DNA from: Tessaracoccus flavescens
Lineage (GTDB): Bacteria; Actinomycetota; Actinomycetes; Propionibacteriales; Propionibacteriaceae
NCBI GenBank assembly: GCA_020741375.1
Contig: DYZF01000293.1
Location: forward strand, 1-24,011
DNA: 24,011 nucleotides
Direction: 5' to 3'
The position numbers and the translations under genes were made by a program. The notes beneath the pieces were generated by a model, which worked only from the letters and a program-made list of their open reading frames with translations, ran no database searches and was not told the DNA's origin. Positions 7,274 through 15,055 of the stretch are shown in pieces (positions within the stretch are counted from its first letter, which is position 1; each line of letters opens with the position of its first letter).

Positions 7274-8626
7274 TCACATGGGGGCGTTGGTGAAGCGGCT
7301 GTAGTGGCCCTGGAATAGAGCGTCGATCTTGCCCGTCTCGCCGTTACGGTGCTTCGGGATGTGGAAGGCCGCGAGTCCGCGCTCCTCGTCAGTGGGGTTC
7401 TGCGAGTACATCTCGGGACGGTGCAGCATGAGGACGATGTCGGCGTCCTGCTCGAGCGAGCCGGACTCTCGAAGGTCTGACAGCTGCGGGATGCCGTCCT
7501 TGCGCTGCTCTGTGTTTCGAGAGAGCTGCGACAGCGCGATGACGGGGATCTCCAGCTCCTTGGCCAGAAGCTTGATCTGGCGCGAGAACTCGGACACCTC
7601 GAGCTGGCGCGATTCCACCTTCTTGCCCGAACTCATCAGCTGGATGTAGTCGATGCACAGGATCTGAAGATCGTGGCGCTGCTTGAGCCGACGTGCCTTG
7701 GCGCGGATCTCCATCATCGTCAGGTTGGGGGAGTCGTCGATGAAGAGGTTCTTCTCCGCGAGGATCGCGGACTTGTCCGTGACGCGCTGCCAGTCCGCCT
7801 CGTCCATCTTGCCGCCGCGAATCTTGCCCAGTGGGACCGAGGCCTCGGCGCTCAGGATCTTCATCACGATCTCAGTGCGGCTCATTTCCAGCGAGAAGAA
7901 CGCAGCGGTCATGTTGTGGTGGATGGCGGCGGAGCGGCACACGTCGAGCGCGAAGGTTGACTTGCCGACGCCGGGGCGGGCCGCCACGATGATCATCTGG
8001 CCGGGGTGGAGCCCGTTGGTGAGCCGATCCAACTCGTCGAAGCCGGTGGGGACGCCGGAGAGCGCGTCGCCGGACGAGGCGATGGCCTCCATCTCGTCGA
8101 AGGTTGGCTCGATCAGCTCGCGCAGCGACTTGTAATCCTCGGACGCCTTCTTCTCGGTGACCTCGAACAGCGTCTGCTGGGCTTCGTCGACGATCTTGTC
8201 CACTTCGCCCTGGCCCATGTATCCCAGCTGGGCGATGCGGATGGAGGCGTTGACGAGGCGACGCAGCACCGCCTTGTCGCGCACGATCTCCGCGTAATAC
8301 GGGGCGTTGGCCGCGATGGAGACACTCGCCAGCAGATCGTGCAGGTAGACGGCGCCGCCCACCTTGGCCAGCTGCCCACCCTTGCCGAGCTCGCCCGCAA
8401 CCGTAATCGGGTCTGCAGGCTCGCCGCGACCGTAGAGATTGATGATCGCGTCGAAGATCGTCTCGTGGTTGGGGCGGTAGAAATCGACGCCGCGGAGCAC
8501 CTCCACCACATCCGAGATGGCGTCCTTCGACATCATCATCGCGCCCAGCACGCTCTGCTCAGCGGCCAGATCCTGCGGCGGAGTGCGGTCCAGATCGCGC
8601 TCGTCGTAAACAGCAGCCTGCGTCAT
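7274..8626 (-). CDS. dnaB: Replicative DNA helicase DnaB
   Basis: Hexameric 5'-3' helicase of the replication fork. It is 450 residues. The N-terminal helical DnaB domain starts at [13 protein letters not shown]; the RecA-like C-terminal domain has Walker [10 protein letters not shown] with Lys222, the FFSLEM segment, Walker [13 protein letters not shown], and the [10 protein letters not shown] and [15 protein letters not shown] motifs. The sequence is continuous, with no intein. The ATG at 8626 has AAGGAG with 8-nt spacing; an in-frame GTG at 8635 would overlap that site. The rpsF-ssb-rpsR-rplI genes often found upstream in Actinobacteria are absent; instead there is a 600-bp gap with DnaA-box-like motifs. 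A possible -10 is TACCCT at 8672-8677. Confidence 0.97.
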   Translation of the reverse strand: MTQAAVYDERDLDRTPPQDLAAEQSVLGAMMMSKDAISDVVEVLRGVDFYRPNHETIFDAIINLYGRGEPADPITVAGELGKGGQLAKVGGAVYLHDLLASVSIAANAPYYAEIVRDKAVLRRLVNASIRIAQLGYMGQGEVDKIVDEAQQTLFEVTEKKASEDYKSLRELIEPTFDEMEAIASSGDALSGVPTGFDELDRLTNGLHPGQMIIVAARPGVGKSTFALDVCRSAAIHHNMTAAFFSLEMSRTEIVMKILSAEASVPLGKIRGGKMDEADWQRVTDKSAILAEKNLFIDDSPNLTMMEIRAKARRLKQRHDLQILCIDYIQLMSSGKKVESRQLEVSEFSRQIKLLAKELEIPVIALSQLSRNTEQRKDGIPQLSDLRESGSLEQDADIVLMLHRPEMYSQNPTDEERGLAAFHIPKHRNGETGKIDALFQGHYSRFTNAPM

Positions 8627-8718
8627 CGCACCCACTCCTTAATCGACGATCCTGAAGGTCCAAGGAATCACAGGGTAGGCCACCTCCACTGACATTTTTT
8701 TCGACGATGCTCCACGCC

Positions 8719-9106
8719 TGTGGGCAACCATGTTGATCGGTTGTGGACGGGCTGTGGACAACTCCAAGGCAGAGTTGGTTTCGCCTGTGGATGAAACTGT
8801 GCGCTGAGCGTAAACCCAGCGTTATCAAATCGTTATAAAAGTTCACTAGAGAACTTCTCCAGTGGATTTGTCCACACCGGGTGGTTTTGGAGAGCGTCGA
8901 CAAAGCGTCAATGGACTGCTGACCCGTCGGGTCGCGACCAGTCGGGGCCGGTAAATCCTTCTGACTAGGTACTTCAGCCATTTTTGGCAGAGGTCTTGGC
9001 GAAGCGCCGACGGGTGTGCTATGGGGTCATCGTTTGTGCGGTGTTCACCTGATTGTCACGATTTCTCACGACTTTTCCACAGGGGTTGTGGGTTATGTGT
9101 GGAGAA
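8719..9106. other. Cluster of DnaA-box-like 9-mers upstream of dnaB
   Basis: Two perfect actinobacterial DnaA boxes (TTGTCCACA) occur at 8753-8761 (minus) and 8868-8876 (plus). Near matches are at 8719-8727 (TTGCCCACA, minus), 8742-8750 (CCGTCCACA, minus), 8786-8794 (TCATCCACA, minus), 9073-9081 (TTTTCCACA, plus) and 9098-9106 (TTCTCCACA, minus). A weaker TAACCCACA is at 9087-9095. The stretch 8627-9232 contains no credible gene. The cluster could be a DnaA-titrating or regulatory site for dnaB, or part of an origin; dnaA and dnaN are not in the window. Confidence 0.6.
8820..8856. repeat. AT-rich tandem 11-mers plus palindrome inside the DnaA-box cluster
   Basis: CGTTATCAAAT (8820-8830) is followed directly by CGTTATAAAAG (8831-8841), a tandem pair of AT-rich 11-mers in otherwise very GC-rich DNA. 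AAGTTC (8839-8844) and GAACTT (8851-8856) form a short palindrome. The local composition resembles a duplex-unwinding element next to the perfect DnaA box at 8868. Confidence 0.45.
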
Positions 9107-9175
9107 GTGCACCTGGGCCGGTCATGCCGACCCCGGCTGAGCGTGCGCGCGGGGCACATGGGAAGATGGGAGTAG

Positions 9176-9204
9176 TTGATTCTGGTACCCCGGGGGGGTA
9201 TGCT
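9176..9204 (+). promoter_or_regulatory. csoR-copZ-copA promoter
   Basis: TTGATT (9176-9181) and TATGCT (9199-9204) are separated by exactly 17 bp, an excellent primary-sigma promoter. It would give a short leader carrying the csoR Shine-Dalgarno GGAGG, 8 nt before the ATG at 9233. Confidence 0.8.
9186..9200. promoter_or_regulatory. CsoR operator within the copper promoter
   Basis: TACCCC-GGG-GGGGTA is a pseudo-palindrome with the TACCC...GGGTA and G-tract pattern of CsoR-family operators. It fills the -35/-10 spacer and overlaps the -10, so apo-CsoR bound here would block RNA polymerase, and Cu(I) would release it. Confidence 0.8.
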
Positions 9205-9232
9205 AGAGCAAGAGCTTGGGGAGGAAACCGAG

Positions 9233-9550
9233 ATGACTACTAGCACTGACACCACCGCACCGTCGTGCCACGCTCACGGCTATACGCCGGAGAAGTCCGC
9301 CTACCTGCGTCGCCTCAAGTTGATTGAGGGCCAGGCGCGCGGCATTGCACGCATGGTTGAGGAAGATCAGTACTGCATCGACATCCTCACCCAAGTGTCC
9401 GCGATCACCAGCGCGCTGAAGGCGGTTTCGCTCGGCCTGCTCAACGATCATCTGTCGCACTGCGTCGTCGACGCCGCGCGCAAGGGTGGCCCTGAGTCCG
9501 ACGAGAAGATCGAAGAGGCCATGCAGGCGATCAAACGCCTAGTCAAGTAG
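9233..9550 (+). CDS. csoR: Copper-sensing transcriptional repressor CsoR
   Basis: Cu(I)-responsive repressor of the DUF156/CsoR-RcnR family, an all-helical dimer/tetramer. It is 105 residues. The core LRRLKLIEGQARGIARMVEEDQ is followed by the Cu(I) ligand triad Cys48, His73 and Cys77 (C...H-x3-C), matching Cys36-His61-Cys65 of M. tuberculosis CsoR. The complete Cys-His-Cys set separates it from RcnR, FrmR and CstR types. The N-terminal tail has an extra CHAH (12-15) of unknown use. The start at 9233 follows GGAGG at 8-nt spacing; an upstream in-frame ATG at 9176 lies inside the -35 element and is rejected. It is the first gene of the copper operon and is probably autoregulated through the operator upstream. 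Confidence 0.95.
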   Translation: MTTSTDTTAPSCHAHGYTPEKSAYLRRLKLIEGQARGIARMVEEDQYCIDILTQVSAITSALKAVSLGLLNDHLSHCVVDAARKGGPESDEKIEEAMQAIKRLVK

Positions 9551-9567
9551 TTCGAGGAGAACACACC

Positions 9568-9777
9568 ATGATCACCAAGTACACCGTCACCGGCATGACC
9601 TGCGGCAACTGCGTCAACCACGTCACCGAAGAGGTCTCCGAGATCGACGGCGTGAACAACGTCGTCGTCACCCTCGAGGGTGGCTCCATGTCGGTTGAGT
9701 CCGACGAGCGCATCCCCTTCGACGCCATCGTCGAGGCCGTCAGCGAAGCTGGCGAATACACCGTCGTCGAGGCCTGA
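9568..9777 (+). CDS. copZ: Copper chaperone CopZ (single HMA domain)
   Basis: Small cytosolic Cu(I) carrier of 69 residues consisting of one heavy-metal-associated domain. The ligand motif GMTCGNC places cysteines at 12 and 15, and the beta-alpha-beta-beta-alpha-beta pattern covers the whole chain. It presumably hands Cu(I) to CopA and CsoR. The ATG follows a GAGGAG Shine-Dalgarno, 17 bp after the csoR stop, so it is cotranscribed with csoR. It is unusually acidic after residue 18 (EEVSEIDG, ESDE). Confidence 0.93.
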   Translation: MITKYTVTGMTCGNCVNHVTEEVSEIDGVNNVVVTLEGGSMSVESDERIPFDAIVEAVSEAGEYTVVEA

Positions 9778-9793
9778 GCCTCAACGCATAAGA

Positions 9794-9827
9794 CCCTGCC
9801 CACCTCGTTCTCCGGGGTGGTGCGGGG
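9794..9827 (+). terminator. Possible attenuator hairpin between copZ and copA
   Basis: CCCTGCCCACCTCG (9794-9807) pairs with CGGGGTGGTGCGGGG (9813-9827) around a 5-nt loop, with one bulge and two G-U pairs, followed by CCCCCTTTG. It begins 16 bp after the copZ stop and precedes 120 bp of non-coding DNA before copA. No clear second promoter for copA is visible, so partial read-through is likely. Confidence 0.5.
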
Positions 9828-9947
9828 CCCCCTTTGAGCGCCCGGCCGGCTGAGACGCACTCGCCGCCGCCCGCTCCATGCATGCACTTCTCCACCGGAC
9901 CCGTGAGGCCTTCTCCGGCGGATCAACGCGCCCTTGTTGAGGAAGCT

Positions 9948-12158
9948 ATGCCTACGCGCACTGAACCCATCACCAACCAGATCCAACTCGACATCACCGG
10001 CATGACCTGCGCGTCGTGTGCCAACCGAATCGAGAAGAAGCTCAACAAGGTTGACGGCGTCCACGCCACCGTCAACTACTCCACCGAGCGCGCCACCGTG
10101 CAAGCTCCTGAGGGCATGACCGCCGACCAACTCATCGACGTGGTCACCGCGACCGGTTACGGCGCCAGCGTCCCAGTCCCGGACGCGCCCAAGGTGGACG
10201 AGGCCGCGGCGCTGAAGCCCCGCGTCATCGCGTCCTTCGCCCTGAGCATCCCTGTTGTGCTCATCTCGATGATCCCGGCGCTGCAGTTCCCAGGCTGGCA
10301 GTGGGTGGCGCTCGTGCTGTCTGCCGTCGTCGTGCTCTGGCTCGGGCGCGGATTCCACCGCGCCACGTGGCTCAACCTCAAGCACGGCGCCACCACGATG
10401 GACACCCTCGTGACGCTGGGCACCCTGACCGCCTTCGGTTGGTCGCTGTACGCCATGATCTTCGGCCACGCCGGCATGATCGGCATGAAGCACGAGTTCT
10501 CGTTCGACCTGTCCCAACAGGACGCGATGGGCTTCATCTACTTCGAGGCCGCCGTCACGATCATCTCGTTCCTGCTGCTCGGCCGCTACATCGAGGCCCG
10601 CGCGAAGACTGAATCCGGCGCCGCAATGCGCGCTCTGCTCGAGGTGGGCGCCAAGCAGGCCAGCCTCTTGGTCGACGGCGAGGAGCGCCGCGTCGACGTC
10701 AAGACCCTCCAGGTGGGCGACCTCGTCGTCGTCCGCCCCGGCGAGAAGATCGCCGCCGACGGCGAAGTCGTCGAAGGGCGCTCCGCCGTCGATGCCTCCA
10801 TCATCACCGGCGAATCCCTGCCGGTTGAGGTGGAGCCGGGGAGCGCCGTCGTGGGCGGCTCGGTGAACACGACCGGACGCCTCGTGGTGCGCACCAACGC
10901 CGTCGGCGAGGAATCGCAGCTGGCGCGCATCGCCAAGATGGTGGAGGAGGCCCAGACGGGCAAGGCCGAGGTGCAGCGGCTGGCCGACAAAGTCTCGGGC
11001 ATCTTCGTCCCGATCGTGCTCGTAATCGCCGCCGTGACGCTTGTGGCGCATCTGGCCTTCGGCAACGGCTTCACCACGGCACTGTCCGCCGCCATTTCCG
11101 TCCTGATTATCGCGTGCCCCTGTGCGCTCGGGTTGGCGACGCCGTCGGCGCTCATGGTGGGCACCGGTCGCGGGGCTCAGCTGGGCACCGTCATCCGCGG
11201 CCCGCAGGTGTTGGAGCGCGCCCGCAAGGTGCAGACGGTCGTCTTCGACAAGACCGGCACCCTGACCACCGGTGACATGTCCGTGGTCGACGTGGAACCG
11301 GTGGGGGGGATCGAGCGCGACGAGCTGCTGCGCTTCGCTGCCGCCGTCGAAGCCGGGTCTGAGCACCCGATCGCGCAGGCCATCGTCGCCGAGGTGGAGC
11401 GCCCTGCGGCCGCTGAGGACTTCACGAACGTTCCCGGTCGCGGCGTGACCGCCGTGGTGGAGGGGCGACGGCTGCACGCCGGTTCGCCGGCCTACCTGGA
11501 AAGCCTGGGCCTGACCCGGCCCGAGTGGTCGGGCGACACGATCGGCTCCGTCGTCGAGATCGCCGACGAGGAGCGCGTGCTCGGCCGGATCATCGTCGCC
11601 GACACCATCAAGGAAACTGCCGCCGACGCCATCCAGCAGCTGAAGGATCTGGGCCTGACCCCCGTGCTCCTCAGCGGCGACAACGAGCGCACCGCCCGCG
11701 CGGTCGCCACCCAGTTGGGCATCGACGACGTCCGCGCCGGTGTGACGCCCGAGGGCAAGGTGGAGGCCATCAAGGAGCTTCAAGCCAAGGGCCAGCAGGT
11801 GGCGATGGTGGGCGACGGCGTCAACGACGCGGCTGCCATCGCGCAGGCCGATCTCGGCATCGCCATGGGCACCGGAACGGATGCTGCGATCGCGGCCGGC
11901 GACATCACCCTGATGCGCCACGATCTCGGTGCTGCCGTCGACGCGGTCCGGTTGTCGCGCGCCACGCTGCGGACGATCAAGTCCAATCTGGTGTGGGCTT
12001 TCGGCTACAACACGGCGGCGATTCCCCTAGCCGCGCTGGGAATGCTGACCCCAATGATCGCCGGTGCCGCCATGGCGTTCTCCAGCGTTTTCGTGGTGCT
12101 GAACTCGCTGCGTTTGAAGGCCTTCAGAAGTCACCAAAAACTCGCTGAACCGAGATGA
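9948..12158 (+). CDS. copA: Copper-translocating P1B-type ATPase
   Basis: Cu(I)-exporting P-type ATPase of the inner membrane, 736 residues. One N-terminal HMA domain has GMTCASC with Cys21 and Cys24. The transmembrane metal site is CPC at 390-392. The actuator-domain motif ITGES, the phosphorylation site DKTGTLT with Asp434, the P1B-specific SEHPIAQAI (His-Pro) and GDGVNDA at 622-628 are all intact. The C-terminal membrane pair (FGYNTAAIPLAALGML and AGAAMAFSSVFVVLNSLRLK) has the Tyr/Asn and Met/Ser signatures of Cu+-ATPases. The ATG at 9948 follows GAGGA; the reading frame extends upstream to 9834, but that extension is Pro-rich, lacks a ribosome site and begins just past the hairpin. It is regulated with csoR and copZ. 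Confidence 0.96.
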   Translation: MPTRTEPITNQIQLDITGMTCASCANRIEKKLNKVDGVHATVNYSTERATVQAPEGMTADQLIDVVTATGYGASVPVPDAPKVDEAAALKPRVIASFALSIPVVLISMIPALQFPGWQWVALVLSAVVVLWLGRGFHRATWLNLKHGATTMDTLVTLGTLTAFGWSLYAMIFGHAGMIGMKHEFSFDLSQQDAMGFIYFEAAVTIISFLLLGRYIEARAKTESGAAMRALLEVGAKQASLLVDGEERRVDVKTLQVGDLVVVRPGEKIAADGEVVEGRSAVDASIITGESLPVEVEPGSAVVGGSVNTTGRLVVRTNAVGEESQLARIAKMVEEAQTGKAEVQRLADKVSGIFVPIVLVIAAVTLVAHLAFGNGFTTALSAAISVLIIACPCALGLATPSALMVGTGRGAQLGTVIRGPQVLERARKVQTVVFDKTGTLTTGDMSVVDVEPVGGIERDELLRFAAAVEAGSEHPIAQAIVAEVERPAAAEDFTNVPGRGVTAVVEGRRLHAGSPAYLESLGLTRPEWSGDTIGSVVEIADEERVLGRIIVADTIKETAADAIQQLKDLGLTPVLLSGDNERTARAVATQLGIDDVRAGVTPEGKVEAIKELQAKGQQVAMVGDGVNDAAAIAQADLGIAMGTGTDAAIAAGDITLMRHDLGAAVDAVRLSRATLRTIKSNLVWAFGYNTAAIPLAALGMLTPMIAGAAMAFSSVFVVLNSLRLKAFRSHQKLAEPR

Positions 12159-12192
12159 CAAGACGCATCTGCATGCGCTAGTGTATCCACGT

Positions 12193-12229
12193 TCGACCCG
12201 CTGCCGCCCCCCCAAGGGCAGCGGGTCGA
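12193..12229 (+). terminator. Terminator of the copper operon
   Basis: TCGACCCGCTGCC (12193-12205) and GGCAGCGGGTCGA (12217-12229) form a perfect 13-bp stem with an 11-nt loop, followed by GCCTTTTCC. It lies 35 bp after the copA stop. Confidence 0.88.
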
Positions 12230-12274
12230 GCCTTTTCCAGAAGGCGTTTCTCCTCGCGCTTTGACCGCGCCGGG

Positions 12275-12280
12275 TAGCGT
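12275..12280 (+). promoter_or_regulatory. Candidate -10 of fumC (leaderless)
   Basis: TAGCGT followed by 6 nt (CGATGC) and the ATG at 12287, with no Shine-Dalgarno. Confidence 0.55.
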
Positions 12281-12286
12281 CGATGC

Positions 12287-13669
12287 ATGGCACATCGCAT
12301 TGAAACTGATTCCATGGGCAACGTTGAGGTTGCCGAGGAGCGTTACTGGGGAGCTCAGACGCAGCGCAGCCTCCACAACTTCGATATCGGCCGCGACACC
12401 TTCGTCTGGGGTCGCGCCATGGTGCGCGCTCTCGGCGTGCTGAAGAAGGCTGCGGCCCAGGCGAACGGGGAGCTGGGCGAGATCCCGGCAGACCGCGCAG
12501 AGCTGATTGTTCGGGCGGCCGACGATGTGATCGCGGGCAAGCTCGATGACGAGTTCCCGCTCGTGGTCTTCCAGACCGGCTCAGGTACGCAGTCGAACAT
12601 GAACTCCAACGAGGTCATCTCGAACCGCGCCATCGAACTGGCTGGCGGGGAGCGGGGCTCGAAGACCCCGGTGCATCCCAACGACGACGTCAACCGCGGG
12701 CAGTCGTCCAACGACACGTTCCCCACCGCCATGCACATCGCCGTGGTGACCGAGCTCAACGAGCGCCTCTACCCGGCCATCAAGTACCTGCGCGACGTTC
12801 TGGATGCCAAGGCCAAGGAGTACGACGGTGTCGTCATGGTGGGCCGCACCCACCTGCAGGATGCCACCCCGGTGCGCCTCGGCCAGGTGTTCGGCGGTTG
12901 GGTGGCCCAGCTCGATTTCGCGCTCGACGGCATCAAGTTCGCCGACGGCCGCGCCCGGGATCTGGCGATCGGCGGCACCGCCGTCGGTACCGGCCTCAAT
13001 GCGCATCCCGAGTTCGGCGCTCTGGCGGCTGCGAAGATCACTGAGGAGACCGGGCTCGAGTTCCGTCAGGCCGAGAACCTGTTCGCAGCCTTGTCTGCGC
13101 ACGACTCGCTGGTGGAGGTGTCCGGTTCGCTCCGCGTGCTCGCCGACGCGCTGATGAAGCTGGCCAACGACGTGCGCTGGTACGCCAGCGGCCCACGCAA
13201 CGGCATCGGCGAGCTCAACATCCCGGAGAACGAGCCGGGGTCGTCGATCATGCCGGGCAAGGTGAACCCCACGCAGTCCGAGGCCATGACCATGGTGGTG
13301 GCCCGTGTCATCGGCAACGACGCCACCGTCGGCTTCTCCGGCAGCCAAGGCAACTTCCAGCTCAACGTGTTCAAGCCGGTCATGGCGCACGCGGTGCTCG
13401 AGTCCATTCGCCTGCTGTCGGACGCCATGATCTCCTTCACCGACCACTGCGCCGTGGGGATCGAACCCAACCACGAGCGGATCGAGGCGAACCTGAACTC
13501 CAACCTGATGCTGGTGACCGCGCTCAACCGTCACATCGGGTATGACAAGGCCGCCAAGATCGCCAAGCAGGCACACAAGGAGGGCACGTCCCTGCGGGAG
13601 TCGGCCGTGGCCAACGGGGTGGACGGCGACGACTTCGACCGCTGGGTTGTCCCCGCGGACATGACGTAG
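12287..13669 (+). CDS. fumC: Class II fumarate hydratase
   Basis: Iron-independent fumarase of the TCA cycle (fumarate + H2O to L-malate), a cytoplasmic homotetramer. It is 460 residues, the usual length. The N-terminus [25 protein letters not shown] is diagnostic; [11 protein letters not shown] and [18 protein letters not shown] form the conserved substrate region; the signature loop [15 protein letters not shown] begins at residue 318 and carries the catalytic serine. The first in-frame ATG fits both family length and the 6-nt -10 spacing. It is convergent with the glycosyltransferase gene with only 4 bp between stop codons, so no room remains for a terminator. Confidence 0.97.
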   Translation: MAHRIETDSMGNVEVAEERYWGAQTQRSLHNFDIGRDTFVWGRAMVRALGVLKKAAAQANGELGEIPADRAELIVRAADDVIAGKLDDEFPLVVFQTGSGTQSNMNSNEVISNRAIELAGGERGSKTPVHPNDDVNRGQSSNDTFPTAMHIAVVTELNERLYPAIKYLRDVLDAKAKEYDGVVMVGRTHLQDATPVRLGQVFGGWVAQLDFALDGIKFADGRARDLAIGGTAVGTGLNAHPEFGALAAAKITEETGLEFRQAENLFAALSAHDSLVEVSGSLRVLADALMKLANDVRWYASGPRNGIGELNIPENEPGSSIMPGKVNPTQSEAMTMVVARVIGNDATVGFSGSQGNFQLNVFKPVMAHAVLESIRLLSDAMISFTDHCAVGIEPNHERIEANLNSNLMLVTALNRHIGYDKAAKIAKQAHKEGTSLRESAVANGVDGDDFDRWVVPADMT

Positions 13670-13673
13670 GCGG

Positions 13674-14942
13674 TCAGCGGAGCGCCGCGACTTCTCCATA
13701 GAGGCGCAGCATCTCGTCAGCCTGCGACTGGATGGTCCACTGCGACGCCAACTCGATCGAGCGGCGCGACGCGTTGTCGCGCCACTGCTGATCGTCGAGC
13801 CGGTCGATCACCCGCAGTATGCCGGCCGCCAGTGATGCTGCGGTCGGGCGGGTGATCTCGCCGTTGATCCCTGGTTCGATGACGAGGCGCAGCTCGTGGT
13901 CGACCGAGACGATGGGCAGTCCGGCCAGAGCCGCCTCGTGGAGCACGAGCGCTTGGGTGTCGGTCTGGCTGGCGAAGGCGAAGACGTCGGCCATCGCGTA
14001 GAACGCGCCCAGGTCGTCGCGCTTCTGCTCGCCGGGCAGGATGATCCTGCCTGCGGCGCGGCCGTCGGCCAGCACCTTCTTGATGTTCGAGTACCGCTCC
14101 CAGTCGCCGACGACGCACAGCCGCGCGTCTGGGCGCTGCGCGTGCACCAGCGTGAACGCTTCGGCCAGCAGCGGGATGCCCTTCTCCGGCGCGATCCGGC
14201 CGGCGTACAGCACCATCGGGCCGTCCGGCTTGGGGATCGGCGGCGGGCCGACGGGCAGAGGATCGACGCCGTTGGGCACCACGATGATGTTCGCGTCTGG
14301 CACCACGTCGCGGCAGCGGGCGGCCGTCTTGGGCGACGGCGTCGTCACCAGATCCGCAGATTCCAGCATCTTCTGGCACAGCCCCAGCAGGGATGCCGTC
14401 GAGCGGCCGCGATCCTCGTAGCGGATCTCCGCGAGCTTGATGTCGCGGGTGTTCATCACCTCGCCCTTGGAGAGGGTGGCGAACGCGCGCACGACGCCGG
14501 TCAGCAGCGGGAGGACGGAGGCGTAATGGTCTGCGTACGCGTCGAAATCCGTGTGCCAGGTCATCATCATGGGGATGCCGTAGCGGCGGGCGGCCCAGGT
14601 GCCGAGCACCCCGACGGTGCCGAAACCGTGGACGTGGATGACGTCTGGGTTGAGCCGCTCGATTTCGTCGAGAGTCTTGTCGAACTTGCGACCGTTGGCC
14701 ACCCTGGTAGGCATCTTCGGCACCCGAACCGACGGCAGCCGGATCTCGGTGCGGCCGGGGCGTCCATGGTGCGGGTTGGGGCCCTTGGCCGCGGGGGCCA
14801 CGACGATCACCTCGTGGCCGGCGTCGAGGAGGTTGCCCTCGAGTTGTTGCACGGCATACATCAGCCCGTTGCTGCCGGGGCCGTAGTTGTCGATGAACTG
14901 CATGACCCGCAGCGGACGACTCGGTGAGGTGGGTGCGGTCAC
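13674..14942 (-). CDS. GT4-family glycosyltransferase
   Basis: GT-B fold retaining glycosyltransferase, 422 residues, soluble or peripheral at the membrane. The N-terminal domain begins LRVMQFIDNYGPGSNGLMYAV with the glycine-rich acceptor loop, then HVHGFGTVG and TWHTDF. The C-terminal donor domain has VVPNGVD, LYAGRIAPEKG and SQTDTQALVLHEAALAGLP with Glu336 as the second Glu of the E-x7-E region. The TDTQxLVLxEA version is common in lipid glycosyltransferases (diacylglycerol glucosyl- or mannosyltransferases), so a glycolipid product is plausible but not shown. The GTG at 14942 is chosen because TAGAGT lies 7 nt upstream; a longer frame to 14987 adds only low-complexity residues. It is divergent from glycerate kinase. 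Confidence 0.87.
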   Translation of the reverse strand: MTAPTSPSRPLRVMQFIDNYGPGSNGLMYAVQQLEGNLLDAGHEVIVVAPAAKGPNPHHGRPGRTEIRLPSVRVPKMPTRVANGRKFDKTLDEIERLNPDVIHVHGFGTVGVLGTWAARRYGIPMMMTWHTDFDAYADHYASVLPLLTGVVRAFATLSKGEVMNTRDIKLAEIRYEDRGRSTASLLGLCQKMLESADLVTTPSPKTAARCRDVVPDANIIVVPNGVDPLPVGPPPIPKPDGPMVLYAGRIAPEKGIPLLAEAFTLVHAQRPDARLCVVGDWERYSNIKKVLADGRAAGRIILPGEQKRDDLGAFYAMADVFAFASQTDTQALVLHEAALAGLPIVSVDHELRLVIEPGINGEITRPTAASLAAGILRVIDRLDDQQWRDNASRRSIELASQWTIQSQADEMLRLYGEVAALR

Positions 14943-14949
14943 CCTCGAC

Positions 14950-14955
14950 ACTCTA
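14950..14955 (-). promoter_or_regulatory. Candidate -10 of the GT4 gene (leaderless)
   Basis: TAGAGT on the minus strand, 7 nt (GTCGAGG) before the GTG at 14942. Confidence 0.5.
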
Positions 14956-15043
14956 GCGGCTGGGTGCGGCCGCGGCGCAGAGGTCACTGGTGACCGTGCC
15001 CAGTGGACAGGGGACCGACGGCGTCGGCGTCGCTCGTCTGGAG

Positions 15044-15049
15044 TAGCGT
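15044..15049 (+). promoter_or_regulatory. Candidate -10 of the glycerate kinase gene (leaderless)
   Basis: TAGCGT followed by 6 nt (CGTCGC) and the ATG at 15056, with no Shine-Dalgarno. Confidence 0.55.
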
Positions 15050-15055
15050 CGTCGC

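Noticed and set aside
5185..7293. A 702-codon plus-strand frame across the unknown protein, mutY and arsC
   Set aside because: It runs antisense through three genes with clear motifs and has no recognisable domains; it is an artefact of high GC content.
7274..8626. Intein in dnaB, a frequent insertion site
   Set aside because: The 450-residue helicase is continuous through Walker A and the later conserved motifs.
9176..9232. N-terminal extension of csoR starting at the in-frame ATG 9176
   Set aside because: It would begin within the -35 element and translate through the operator; the GGAGG-preceded ATG at 9233 fits the family.
9834..9947. N-terminal extension of copA
   Set aside because: Pro/Ala-rich, no ribosome binding site, begins just beyond the hairpin; the GAGGA-preceded ATG at 9948 gives the normal HMA-domain start.
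9543..11921. A 792-codon open frame antisense to copZ-copA
   Set aside because: It mirrors the codon-position bias of copA on the opposite strand; its translation is His/Asp/Gly/Arg-rich without any domain, while copA carries every P1B motif.
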